Assembly: GCA_030144725.1 (NCBI GenBank)
Contig: JASKMD010000015.1
Span: 1,110,054 to 1,174,053 of the forward strand
Reading direction: 5' to 3'
DNA length: 64,000 nucleotides
Source of the DNA: Haematococcus lacustris
Taxonomy: Eukaryota; Chlorophyta; Chlorophyceae; Chlamydomonadales; Haematococcaceae
The notes under the pieces are model-generated. The model made no database searches. It saw only the letters and a list, made by a program, of their open reading frames with translations, and was not told the DNA's origin. Made by a program: the position numbers and the translations under genes. This document shows positions 47,938 through 58,859 of this stretch, piece by piece (within the stretch, counting starts at the first letter, position 1; the number at the start of each line of letters is the position of its first letter).

Positions 47938-49532
47938 CTGCAAGAACAGCGAGACCTTGACCCTGCGGTCGAGGAAGTAGCGCATCAGGCTTTGCCGCAG
48001 CAGGTGCAGCGCGCCGGGTCCCAGCCCGCCGTACGTCTGCTGCACCCGCGCCTCCACGTTGCTCAGCAGGGCCAGGCTGGCAGAGGAGTCAGCCAAGGGC
48101 GCCAGCAGGCTCCGCAGCTGGGACAGGTGCAGCAGCGTGATCTGCAGCGGGGGCAGGGCGAGGAAACCCACATGGCGGGGAGGGGCGCGTGGAGGGGGTG
48201 TGGAAGAGTGGAAAGGAGGTGGGGTAGGGAGGAGGGAGAACAAGTGGGGCAGCTGGAGCAGCTGGCTTTGGGGGAAGGTAGTTAACAGGTGCACAGCTTG
48301 GCAGGTTGGCTAGACACATGGCATGCTGAGTCGACGAGGGGGGTGGTGGCGCAGGGCATAGGGTTGGTTGGTTTGTTGATTGGTTTGTTGGTTGTTTGGA
48401 TGTAATGCACTGCAGCCCTCGAGCCTAGGCAGTATAGTGGAGGCAGCGCAAGAGGCCTGTGAGCCCTGGTCTGCTGCCCAGGGCAGGCAGTCAATCTGCC
48501 AAGGCAGGCTGCCAGGGCAGGCAGTCAGTCAGTCAGGCAGGCTGCCAAGGAGCTTAGGACTTAGGAGCCAGTCACTTAGGCGCCTGTCTGTGTAGCGTCG
48601 AGCACCTGACGATAGAGGAACTGTTGCAGGGGGGTGAAGGCAGCATGCGCATCACTCAGCTGCGTCTGGCTTGCCTGTGACCCATCACCATGTGTGACCC
48701 AAGCTGCCCCTCAGCTGCCCCTCAGCTACCACCCTGCTGTCTCTGTCCTCTGTCATGCACTGGCGCTGACCTGGTGTGCAAAGGCAGCCCAGGCATGTGA
48801 GTGCAGTAGCACAGCCTGCCTGCCTGCCCATGCACAGCCTGCAGTCCCCTGCCTGCCTGCCTGCTTATGTGTCAGCACCTGTAGAATGCCCTCCAGCTTG
48901 GTGGAGCACATGATCTGGTACTTCACCCCCATCATCATCAGGTCAAACAGCTTGTCCATGCTGTGGACAGAGCACACAGGCATATAGCTGCAGGTCAAGA
49001 GAGAAATCCGACTGCTAAGTCCATTGTGGATGCGCCATATCCCTTGGTGTTTCATCACCATGCCCACGAACCAGGGAGTCTCACTTTGGCTTGGTGGGGG
49101 ATTAGAGATGGGAACAAAAAATGCAGATAGAAACGCATGTGAGCGGAGACCGGTATGGGGGGGGTAGGAGTAGCACTGGTGGCAGCCGGTTGGCTGACCT
49201 GGTCTCACTGAGCCTCATGATCGACGAGTGTGCAAGTGCATCCATGCACTTGCGCACAGCGCTGGTGGAGTACAGCTCACCTGCAGGCCAGCACACGTCC
49301 ATGAGCACTCACTACGTATGCAGGACGCAGGACACTGACAAGGCCGCGTACACGCACAGGGAACGAAGAGCTTGTCTATGCAATCCTTGTCGAACATCTT
49401 GCGGACCACGTCGTTCAGAACGCGCTCTCCTTTGTCGGGAGGAATCTCTTGAGCCCTCAGACGTTGGTCCAGGATGTAGACCATTTCCACACCCAGGTTG
49501 ATGTACAGCAGCGGCATCGCCAGGAGCGACAT
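47938..49532 (-). CDS. OSCP1: OSCP1 (NOR1) family protein, C-terminus not found
   Basis: OSCP1 is a conserved eukaryotic protein, named in mammals as organic solute carrier partner 1; its biochemical role is not well defined. Minus-strand exons: 49532 to about 49370 (MSLLAMPLLYINLGVEMVYI, LDQRLRAQEIPPDKGERVLN), about 49281-49210 (ELYSTSAVRKCMDALAHSSI, MRLSE), 48960-48879 (SMDKLFDLMMMGVKYQIMCS), 48665-48606 (TQLSDAHAAFTPLQQFLYRQ) and 48141-47938 (ITLLHLSQLRSLLAPLADSS, VQQTYGGLGPGALHLLRQSL, RVKVSLFLQ). These follow the family order exactly. The start fits the usual MS-x-PLL-NLG-EM beginning. The family's C-terminal half, about 170 residues, was not found. Confidence 0.88.
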
Positions 49533-51127
49533 ATTTGTCACCGATCGCTTGGCGCGATGTCCGACGCAAACGTGGACGCGAGTTCTAGGCACATGGGCTG
49601 CGAGGCACATGGCTCGAGGTCATGTTGAGGCCATGTGTGGCGCGCGTACTGCAGTGCCAGGTTCCAGGTTGGGCCTAATAATGGTTTGAAGAAAGGCTTG
49701 GTATCAGCTTCAGACTTGGCCCAGCTTCAGAATTGGCGCACCTAAGCCAGTTGCACTTGATTTTGACCCTGCCATGCCCCTGTGAGCAGGCCAGGCCATA
49801 GATGACTGACAGAGCATGCCAGGCTAAGCAACGCTGCCAAACAGCGCTGCGCTCAACATTCGCCGCAGTGCAACCGGTCCGGGGCCGCGCCCAGGGAGCC
49901 GGGCCGGGGCCGCCACGCCACGCCAGACGCGAACAATGATGAGTATGCGTGACTGATGCACGAGCTGTAATCAGACACAGGCGTGAGTGACAAAGACCGG
50001 CCGCACAAATGACAGCGGAGGCACTCAGCAAGCGCTTTTGAACCCCCGTTGCGTTGATAATATCAGGTCTATCAGGTTATGCTTGTCATCAGGTCATGTC
50101 TATCAGGTCATCCTTGTTATCAGGTCATGTCCATCATGTCATGTCTATCATGTCAACCCTTGCATTGTGCAGACTTGGTGGCCCTGGCCCGCATCAAAGC
50201 GCATGTTGATGCCGTGCGTGACATGGTGAAGTTCTGGACGCGCTCCACCTTCCGCGCCAGCCGTTTGCTTCACTTCCGAGGCGTCCACGGTATTGGCATG
50301 GGCTTGCATCTGCCCTGTGCTACGCGCATGCACAGCGCAGCTACCATGATGGAGAGCTTGGAGGTCAACAAGGCAGCACTTACAAGTGCCGTCACCGACA
50401 GCAGCTATGAGAGCCAAATTGTTTAATGGCAGCTCTGCATGGAGACTTGGAGAGACTGCATGGAGACTGCATGGAGACACATATGAATTGTTGTTGTCAC
50501 CAATCTCAGGTGGAGACGGTACCGGCTACGTGCTATTGTTGAGAGACCGCCATGGAGCTCGTGGGCTGCAAGATTTGCTCGAGCTCTGGGTTGTCAATAT
50601 TAGGCTAGATCTGACCTCATGCCTCAGATCTGAACTCATGACCTCAGATTTGAAGTGGAGGATAGCCTTCGTAGCATCGTGAAAGCTGCTGCAAGTTTAC
50701 ATAGATATAAACAGGAAGAATAGAAGGAGCTTAGCAAGAGACAAATGTTGGTCGCATGCAGCCGAAAAAGGGGCAGACGGTTCGGTTGTCGTCTGCAGAC
50801 GAAAAGACATCCGTCTTTCGTCTGTTCGTCTACGGTCTCGTCTTTTCGTCTTGTCGTCTTCACAGCCCTGGTTGATATCCTGAAGTTGACGTGGTTGTCT
50901 ATGATGTTCAGCCGTGTGGAGGTTAAGCAGGCTTGCCCCAGCCGTATATGTCTATCGATACCGCCAGCTCAGTGGGCAGCCTCCAGGCATCGTGACTGGA
51001 CACAATGATCAGATGTTGTACCTGGGTTTGGTATTCTGCGTGTGTAAATATTACCAGCTCTTCCATGGTTGCATGCAGCTTACTTCGCGGCAAAGCTGCG
51101 GTCGCAGCGGGTCAACAACACGTCGTC
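49533..51127. other. Divergent spacer between OSCP1 and Mago, doubtful ORF inside
   Basis: Both genes are transcribed away from this 1.6-kb spacer. It contains GTCATCAGGT-type short repeats (50070-50160) and CGTCT-rich repeats (50780-50870). A plus-strand open frame at about 50170-50426 (DLVALARIKAHVDAVRDMVK ... stop) has no family I recognise and lacks a clear start. Confidence 0.35.
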
Positions 51128-51906
51128 ATGAGCGACGACTTCTATCTGCGCTACTACCAGGGACATCACGGAAAGTGGGTTATCGTGCTCCTGCCCACTG
51201 TTTGTTGCGATGTTCCCCAAGTAAACCGTGCTGCACCTGCAGGTGGGGACACGAGTTCATCGAGTTCGAGTTCAGACCAGACGGCAGAGTAAGCAGTTAC
51301 CAACTCGCTAGGCTGCAGAGAGTGCAGTCGCGTTACCTCTCAGGCGAGCAGATCCCTAGCACTGGGTTTAGGGTCTTGCCTTGTCTTGCGGCCCCTGCAG
51401 CTCCGCTACGCCAATAACTCTAACTACAAGAACGACGACATCATTACTCGCGAGGTGTTTGTGAGCCAAGCCATATTGGACGAGGTCAAGCGCATTGTGC
51501 AAGACAGCGAGGTCAGTGGTGTGCTGCATGGTCCACTGGGCCAGGGGAGCAGCAATGGGTGTCTATGCCCGACATGTAGGTTGTGAAGGAGGATGACAAC
51601 CAGTGGCCAGAGCCAGATCGGGTTGGGCGCCAAGAGCTAGAGGTCATTGTTGATGGGAAGCACATCTCTTTTACCTGCACAAAGCTGGGCTCAGTATTGC
51701 AAGTGCAGCAAAGCAAGGACCCGGAAGGGTTAAGGGTCTTCTACTACCTGGTGCAGGTAAGCATGCACCAACTGAACACGGCAAGCTTTTCAGGAAGCAC
51801 CTCAACCCTAAGCCCACATCATGTCACCATTTTGCCGCAGGATTTGAAATGCCTTGTTTTCTCTTTGGTGGCAGCGCACTTCAAGATTCAGCCAATTCAA
51901 AAATGA
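51128..51906 (+). CDS. MAGO: Mago nashi homologue, exon junction complex core
   Basis: Mago binds Y14 and locks eIF4A3 on spliced mRNA in the exon junction complex, acting in mRNA localisation, surveillance and splicing. Five exons join in phase: 51128-51174, 51243-51288, 51401-51511, 51580-51756, 51841-51906. The protein starts [20 protein letters not shown], continues [40 protein letters not shown], has the highly conserved [11 protein letters not shown] and [20 protein letters not shown], and ends [11 protein letters not shown]. The length of about 148 residues is normal. All introns are short. There are no odd features; the gene looks intact. Confidence 0.96.
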
Positions 51907-52859
51907 GGGAGCCGTGCCCGCAGCCTGGAGCCTGGAGGCAGCAGTGTCGAACCCAGCACTGCAGGCAGGCAGGGTGACATGAGGCTGGCGTGGAGGAGGG
52001 GAGTTGACGTCTGGCTATTGGCTGCTGGCAGTCACACAATTGCCAGACCAGCCTGCAGCTGGCGATGAGCTGGTCAACAGGATGTATCACGGCCACTGTT
52101 TACAGGCATCACGTGCTAGTGCTTGCCTGGCGTTGTGGCGTTGTTGATATGTGATGGTGATGGTCAACATAATATGTATATGGACAGGCTGTCTGCACTT
52201 CAGCAGCTAGAATGGCCTGGCTGTGGATTTAATTGAACATGAAAGGTGCATTCTGAGTGATGACGCTAGTGGCTGGTGCTTAACCTCATGCAAGCTTCGT
52301 TACTGCAGTGCGGTGCAGAGAGGAACAGCGCATATGAGTCACCAACGTGAATCGATGGCGAATGTTCAGTTTATTACGAGCCCAAGGTTCAGCCACCAGT
52401 GAAGCACTACAGCCAGGCGTGGCATAACCATTTAACTCTACCAGCAGCATGTTCCTTGCGTGAGAACGAGTGTTGCTGCTGACTAGTAGCAGCTCACAAT
52501 AGATCTGTGGATCAGGCATCATTTTTTTCAAATTGAATTAGGTGGCTTACACCGCTTAAGCCGTTAGGCTGCTTGGCCGCCCTCCCCCTCTAGGGGTTCG
52601 GGACTTTCTGTAACGCACTTCAAAGCAAGGTGCACAAACAAAGATGCACATGGGCTCAACATGAAGTCATGCAAGTTCTTCAGCCAGCCCAGCCCAGCCG
52701 GCGGGGCGGGGCGGGGCTGGGCGGGGCGGGGCGTCTGGGAGTGGTCTGGGAGGTGGTGGACGAGTGAGGGATGAGTGGGGGATGACAAAATGACATGCTT
52801 GCTACTTTGCATGCAGAATTGTTGAAGCAAGCCAAGGCGATACACTTGGCATTTGACGG
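51907..52859. other. Mago 3' flank and repeat-bearing spacer
   Basis: No conserved ORF. It holds one copy of the short dispersed repeat (52541-52606). A GGCGGGGCGGGGC tract lies at 52700-52730. The hAT-1 target duplication begins at 52860. Confidence 0.5.
52541..52606 (+). repeat. Short dispersed repeat, copy 1
   Basis: Matches 61166-61247 in the same orientation except for a 7-bp insertion and one substitution. It starts GGTGGCTTACACCGC and ends CTAGGGGTTCGGGAC. Confidence 0.85.
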
Positions 52860-53109
52860 ATGCACAATAGAGCGCGACTGGTTAGTTTAACATCCTGATG
52901 TTTTGGGTTTAACCACATCTTTAACCAATCTTTAACATACCCGTTTTGCTACTAGGGCGTGCCGGGTATTAATACCTGCCTGATGTTTTGGGTACTACGG
53001 GTATTAATACCGGTACTAGAGGTATTAATACCTGGAAGTGGCACTTATGCGAGAGGTCCCTAGATCGAGTCCTGTCAGGGCTGTGGTATGCTCACCTTCG
53101 GACTGAACA

Positions 53110-53310
53110 ATGTTCCAGTCAGTACTGAAAATTGATCAGTCAGTGCTGAATAATGTCCATTCAGTACTGACAATGTCTAGTCAGTACTGAAAACTGACCA
53201 GTCAGTACTGAAAACTGACCAGTCAGTACTGAAAACTGTTCAATCAATACTGAAAACTGTCCAGTCATTACTAAAAACTGTCCAGTCAGTACTGAAAATT
53301 GTCCATTTAC
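53110..53310. repeat. CAGTACTGAAAACTG minisatellite inside hAT-1
   Basis: About nine imperfect copies of a 20-22 bp unit centred on CAGTCAGTACTGAAAACTG, in the left subterminal region of hAT-1, between the end and the transposase stop. Confidence 0.88.
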
Positions 53311-53482
53311 TCAGCCCAATTATTTCTCGATCTAAGGTTTACACCACACTTCTTACACTCCCTAGAGATTGCTATGTGCCAAGTATCATGTCATAATATT
53401 CCACTTTGCTTGCGCTATCTCTATCTGCACAACCGTTTCCACTAAGCCACACAGCCAGCCCAGCCCAACCAGTAGTTGATGC

Positions 53483-55492
53483 TCACTTCATGATGTCAAT
53501 CAGGGTGTCTTGGACGGCCGGCGCCTCATCATCGCTATCGGTTGTTGGCACGTTGGCTTTCAGGTACACTTCACGCTTTGCGACCTCCACGCTCAAGTTG
53601 TTGCGTAGAGCATTGTGATAGGTGTGGCCCCACACCGACCAGTTGCGCTCTGCAGCTGCTGTGGAAGCATGCGCTGACAACAACCGTTGCGCAGCCTTGG
53701 CCAAGATTGGGAACTGTGGGGCTGCTTGGAGCTTCCAGAACGCCCGGCGAGCCTCAATGGAGGCAATAGGAGTGAAGGAGGGCTGTCCTGGCTGTGTTGG
53801 CTGTTGGAGTGTCTGCATTTGAAGCATTGATTGGGCCCTCCTCTTCATGGCCGGGTTCCAGTCGGCATTCTCAAAAGCATTAAGCTCCCGGAGGGCTGCA
53901 CCAAGCGAAGCACCCGCTAGGCGCGACACTGTCGGTGCTAGGTCTGCTTGCTGCTGCTCACTGAGGCTGTCGAAGGGAGGGACGGGCTGAGCATGTTCAC
54001 CCATGTCAAAGAAGTTTATGGGGTCTTGTAACCTGCAAGGTGTGAGCAGAAGTGTGGATGAGAAGTGTGGCAAGGCAGGGGAGGGCAGGGTTGGTATGCG
54101 TGTGGGTGGGGTAGGGGGTGTGGGGCCGTGGGCAAGGCGGGGTGGGCAGGTGTGGTGCTGGGCAGGGCAGAAATCTCTCTCTACTACCTAGCTCTACTAC
54201 ACTAGCTCAGCAACACTCCCTTGCAGCCTGACACCAAAGCACACCACAGTTATGACGAGGTTAGGGTTACCTTGCAGCAGCCATCACGGGCTGACAATGC
54301 TTCAGTGCACGGTCCTTGAAGATCCTCAGCACCCCACGCACAAAGCTTGCATCCTCCTTGTCAAGACCGCCCGGGTGTCCTAGTTCTAATACCCAGTTCT
54401 GGGCGTGTGCGACAAGGTCATCCCAGATCTTCAAGACCTGAAATGAAAGGAAGGATATAAAGGACCTTGTCATGCAACAGAGATGCAACGTGTTGATGTT
54501 GTTGTGTGCTCCCACCAGTGGTTGTGTACCTACACTACTTGGGAACTCTTACCTGGCTAAGGTAGGGTTTATCACCCTCAAGCCGGTGGATGGCGTTGCT
54601 TATGGGTCTCATTAGGCGGATGACGGCATCTAGCTTCCTCCACCATGACGCTGCACATCATACATCATCACCCAATAGCAGCATGAAGAGGCCTACCACT
54701 ACTGCGTGCCTGTTGCTGCCCGCCTGATGTTGGGAGGGGAGGCGGGGGGTGGGAGGGGAGGAGGGGGGTGGGAGGAAGGCGGGGGGTGGGAGGGGAGGAG
54801 GCATAGACAGCACGCATCAACTCCTCAAACACAGCAGCGTTGGTAGGCCCAGCCTAACTCACGTGACTTCAACTCCTCAAACACAGCAGCGTTGGTAGAA
54901 GCCGTCCTTAACGTCTCCCACTCGCCGCTATGTACCATCATGACCAAGGCATCCTGGCTGCGCTTCAAATCGACACGTGACTGGGCAAGGTGTGGTGGCC
55001 ACGAACAACGCCACATACTTGTCAGAGAGTTGTTGGTCATCTGGATGTACCTGCTTGCCTATGAAGAAGGCAAGACATCCATGTATTACAACCATGTGCT
55101 GTCAGATAGAGCAGATACAAAGAGCAGCTTGTAAGGCTGATTGATACACATACAGAAGGAAGATAGGAGAGATAATGACCTGTTGGATTGGGAAGTGGTG
55201 GTGGTTGCTCGGCGGCTGGGCGCTGCTTGCAATGCTTGTCGTGCTGAGACTGCGCGTGGCTCAGGTTGCAGCACGCCGTATTCGCGCCGCACAGGAGGCA
55301 TACGAGCAGGACGGTTCTTGTTACATCAAGCTTTAGCCGGTAAGTGTCGCGCAAGGCATTGCTCTGCTTGAGCTGGTCGTAGAGGTCAAGCACGGAGACC
55401 GTGTTATTCTTGTACTTTTGTGTCCAGCCTTCGGCTTCGGCTGGAGGATGTGGGTCTTGGGTGTCGGGTGTAGGAATAACAGGGTTAGCCAT
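53483..55492 (-). CDS. hAT transposase with C-terminal dimerisation domain
   Basis: This enzyme would cut and paste hAT-1 DNA. From the start at 55492 it reads MANPVIPTPDTQDPHPPAEA and SVLDLYDQLKQSNALRD, then a Cys/His cluster (CLLCG ... SQHDKHC) that may be a BED-type finger. Middle exons include RVDLKRSQDALVMMVHSGEW (about 54980), KLDAVIRLMRPISNAIHRLE then GDKPYLSQ (54640-54555, a block typical of hAT proteins), and VLKIWDDLVAHAQNWVLELG (54440 down). The last exon from about 54034 has LNAFENADWNPAMKRR and the hAT dimerisation signature STAAAERNWSVWGHTYHNAL, RNNLSVEVAKREVYLKANVP, ending TLIDIMK. Introns contain repeats. I could not place the three catalytic acidic residues with confidence, so activity is uncertain. 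Confidence 0.82.
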
Positions 55493-55798
55493 AGCGCTAG
55501 TGGCGCTGATGGGTGCCGCCGGTGGGCCGGTGAGGTATTAATACCTCGTTCAAATTCCTCAGGGTATTAATACCTGGGTATTATTAATACCTGGCCGGGA
55601 ACGCCCTATTTGCTACCCTGGGACTGCTTCTCACTGGCTACTTCTGCCGGCATAGTGTCGCTGGGTGCATTGCCGTGTCGCGACCAGAACGACAGCAAAA
55701 AGGGACTCGTATCGCGACCAAACGGTCAACTTTAACAATCGGTTTAACATTAACCTTTAACCAGTCCGGTCGCGCTCTAATGCACAACCAAGCGCCAT

Positions 55799-56046
55799 TA
55801 GAGCGCGACCGGACTGGTTAAAGGTTAATGTTAAACCGATGGTTAAAGTTGACCGTTTGGTCGCGATACGAGTCCCTTTTGGCTGTCGTTCTGGTCGCGA
55901 CACGGCAATGCACCCAGCGACACTATGCCGGCAGAAGTAGCCAGTGAGAAGCAGTCCCAGGGTAGCAAAACGGGTATGTTAAAGATTGGTTAAAGATGTG
56001 GTTAAACCCAAAACATCAGGAAGTTAGTTTAACCAGTCGCGCTCTA
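55799..56046. mobile_element. 248-bp MITE of hAT-1 family, copy A
   Basis: It has the same ends as hAT-1 and is flanked by the perfect 8-bp duplication AGCGCCAT (55791-55798 and 56047-56054). It consists of the two ends of hAT-1 fused without the transposase gene, in opposite orientation to hAT-1. It lies only 19 bp from the right end of hAT-1. Confidence 0.93.
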
Positions 56047-56268
56047 AGCGCCATGGGAAGGTGCTCGTCATCAGGGTCACAGCATCCGTCCCTAAGCTGC
56101 AGGGGCAGGAGCAGGCATCAGCAGAGCGGATGAGTGGATGAGGATGAATGGATGAGTGGATGAGGATGAGTGCATGAGTGGATGAGTGGATTCCCACATC
56201 ACATGGAATATGACTCGAATTCATGCATCTCCCACACCCATGTGCAGGTTCTATGACCGAGACGTGTT

Positions 56269-58415
56269 GGTCACCCCCGCCATTGGCCCCGCAAATGTGA
56301 GACGGTCTGGGGCGCAAATCTCCGTGTAGCTGGCGACAAAGTTTTGACTCAGTCGGGTGTAACAGGCGTATGCGACACCCAGCAGCCGCAAAACACTAGC
56401 TCAGATCGGCGCCCGCCCAAACCTGAACTGTTTATTCCGCTCCTAAAAGACTCACGCACATCATAATGCGAGGCTGGCAATCCTTCTACGCACGCCGTAA
56501 GCCAACGGCACAAGTGCAGTACGCCTGCTTGCATGTCAGTGCATGGAGCATGCGGCATGACTCTATGCAAATGTAAGCTGCCTTACTACAGCGCTACATC
56601 ATCACTTGGCACTATGTTGTCGTTATGGCTCGGGATGGCTCTGGCTTTCAGTGTTACATGTGTTGTGGTGCCTCAACCTTCTCCCTCAACTTCAGCAGGC
56701 ACATGTCACGCAACTCATTCTTTGATTTACTTGAAACCACTTCATTGCAAAACAACAACACATTACACAAGTTGTAGACCACTTCACTCCTGGAACTGTG
56801 CTACCAAGGCAAGCTCTGCCTCATTGTCAAACTGTGGCTGGGGTGCTCCTGGCAGGCTGACTGGCTTCTTTGGCTGGTGATGGTCGACCTGAGGGTAGCC
56901 TCCGGGCTGTTGTAGGGCACCACATTGCCAACACCTGCAAAAGAAAAGACACATTATACACGTTGTAGACCACTTCATTGGCACCTGACACATAGCTTCA
57001 AGCACAGCCCCAACTACGTACTTGAGAGCAGTGAAGGTGGGAGGGGGTTGTTGTGGCTGTTGGGGAGGGGTTGGAGGAGAGGGCCGGGGAAGGGAGGGGG
57101 GCAATGTTGGCTGCAACCTTTGCCCATGCTGCAGCCCTTGCTGCCTATGCCCAGGCGGGGGGGGAGGCGGCGGGGAGGGCGGGGGGGAGCGGCAAGGAGA
57201 AACCTGATCTGGGTGCTGGTCATCCAGCTTTGGGGGCAGGGAGGGGAGGGGGCTGCTGCTCCAGGGTCTGGCCATGTAGTGCTGCCGGGGTGGGGTGTAG
57301 CTGCCGGGGTGGGGAGGGGGGAGGGGGTTGTTGCTTCTGGTGCATGTAAACACATAAACATGTTTGCTAAACATATTGAGGCGTAGCGTCGTTTATAATA
57401 AGTAATTGAGTTTTACTCAGTTGTAATCGTTAATAGACCTCGTTTTAAGAATCGTTAACTGCAGCGACCTGGTGTATTAACAAAAAGTGGTTGTCAACGA
57501 ACACGTAACAGCCGGCCAACACCATCGCAGGTGACAAGAAGCATCACATTGCGCGGCTTCGCCGCGCCAATAGAGCTTCGCCTACGTAAAACTCAATTAC
57601 ACTAGATAATGGAGTCGCCTGGGCCGATTTAGGCAATTGAAAAAGGCTCGGTCTCGGCCCTGGCGCGGGACAGCTCTCGACCTCAGCCAGCGGCCACGTC
57701 GCTACGCTCCGTGTCCGCTGGCTTCGGTCTCGAGCTGCCCCGCGCCAGGGCCTCGACCTCGCCTTTTTAAACCGCCTAAAACGACCCGCGACACCATTAT
57801 CTACTACATAACAACAGATGAAAGTCGGGCAGGTGACTGTTGTGTGCTACCCTCAGCTATTCATGCCTGTCATGCGTTACGGGAGTGTGCGAGTGAACAT
57901 CAAACTGACCTAATCAAGGTGACGTGTATTACAAGTTTTCTCACCTCCAAGGCACTGTTTTCAAGGTCTGGTAGCCTTGCTGCACTGCTGCTTGGGAGCC
58001 CTTGGGCTGGTGTGGGTTTGGTGTTGATCCTCAAATCAGCGAAGCACCTGTGCAGGTCAGCAGATTGGGTTGCATGTGTTGACATCGTATGCACAACGCA
58101 CTAAGAAACAGCACCCCGTGCTTACCTGGGATGTATTCGCGAGTTGCAAGTCCGACGGCAGCAAAGGCTGCTCGGCACGGAAATGCCTCCGGCCACCATT
58201 TCATCTCTCCTGTTGCCACACGCGTATAAGCAGATAGAGAATTACATTGCGAAGCTAATTAAGTCGTCGCGACAATGAAGTACAATCGACAAAAGAGGGC
58301 CTAACCTGCTAGCGACACCGTTGTAAGATGTAGAGCCCAACGGTGAAAGAATTACATGCAGCGGATCAAAGACGGTGTCAAAAAGTGAATTGCGGGGCCA
58401 ATGGCGGGGGTGACC
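56269..58415. mobile_element. 2.1-kb element with perfect 26-bp inverted ends
   Basis: Bases 56269-56294 and 58390-58415 are perfect reverse complements (outer end GGTCACCCCCGCCATTGGCC). TGTT flanks both sides (56265-56268 and 58416-58419), and removing the element with one TGTT restores a Fanzor reading frame that matches copy 1. Inside, a Pro-rich minus-strand frame includes LPGAPQPQFDNEAELALVAQ (about 56855-56790); no transposase motif is recognised. It also carries a MITE at 57604-57802. A 4-bp duplication does not fit hAT or mariner; the superfamily is open. Confidence 0.85.
57604..57802. mobile_element. 199-bp hairpin-forming MITE
   Basis: The ends are inverted (AGATAATGGAGTCGC at the left, AGATAATGGTGTCGC as complement of the right) and flanked by ACT on both sides. 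The centre is also inverted around GCCCTGGCGCGGG, so nearly the entire element can fold. A 3-bp duplication fits CACTA or Harbinger-type elements. Confidence 0.7.
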
Positions 58416-58503
58416 TGTTAGCCTCGTTCAGAATCCGCCGCTGTGCAGTCGGCCCAGGGCCACGCCCCACTGAGCTGTGTGAATGGGATGTCCGCCCAGC
58501 CAT

Positions 58504-58751
58504 TAGAGCGCGACCGGACTGGTTAAAGGTTAATGTTAAACCGATTGTTAAAGTTGACCGTTTGGTCGCGATACGAGTCCCTTTTTGCTGTCGTTCTGGT
58601 CGCGACACGGCAATGCACCCAGCGACACTATGCCGGCAGAAGTAGCCTGTGAGAAGCAGTCCCAGGGTAGCAAAACGGGTATGTTAAAGATTGGTTAAAG
58701 ATGTGGTTAAACCCAAAACATCAGGATGTTAAACTAACCAGTCGCGCTCTA
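58504..58751. mobile_element. 248-bp MITE of hAT-1 family, copy B
   Basis: Same length as copy A and nearly identical to it. It is flanked by the perfect 8-bp duplication CCAGCCAT (58496-58503 and 58752-58759). The uninterrupted target is preserved in Fanzor copy 1 near 63370-63385. Confidence 0.95.
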
Positions 58752-58859
58752 CCAGCCATGCCAAAGCCATGCCAGCCAGGCCAGGAGTGGGTGTACCTGC
58801 CCCGACAAGGCCCTGTTACGCAAGTGGCGGCGCAAGTGGCGGCAATACCAGCTACAGCA

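Larger units (their letters stand above)
52868..55779 (-). mobile_element. hAT-1: 2.9-kb hAT transposon with transposase gene
   Basis: The ends are inverted: TAGAGCGCGACTGGTTA at the left and TAGAGCGCGACCGGACTGG as the complement of the right. It is flanked by the perfect 8-bp duplication ATGCACAA (52860-52867 and 55780-55787), diagnostic of hAT-like insertion. Copies of the palindrome GGTATTAATACC cluster near both ends (52965-53035 and 55530-55590). A minisatellite lies at 53110-53310. The transposase is on the minus strand. Perfect duplications indicate a fairly recent insertion. Confidence 0.92.
56216..58859 (+). pseudogene. Fanzor-family nuclease C-terminus, copy 2, broken by insertions
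   Basis: Three pieces, once joined, are the homologue of the exon at 63275-63467. Bases 56216-56268 carry the intron end and FYDRDV. Bases 58416-58503 continue LASFRIRRCAVGPGPRPTEL. Bases 58752-58859 finish with a QEWVY block and the Lys/Arg tail. The pieces are separated by the 2.1-kb inverted-end element (56269-58415) and by MITE copy B (58504-58751). Fanzors are eukaryotic relatives of TnpB, RNA-guided DNA endonucleases with a RuvC fold; FYDRD holds the last catalytic Asp. Upstream exons present in copy 1 are missing here. The stop of copy 1 is also lost, so this copy is dead. Confidence 0.72.

Noticed and set aside
52541..52606. tRNA gene
   Set aside because: Only a weak B-box-like GGGTTCGG is present; no acceptor stem or anticodon arm can be formed.
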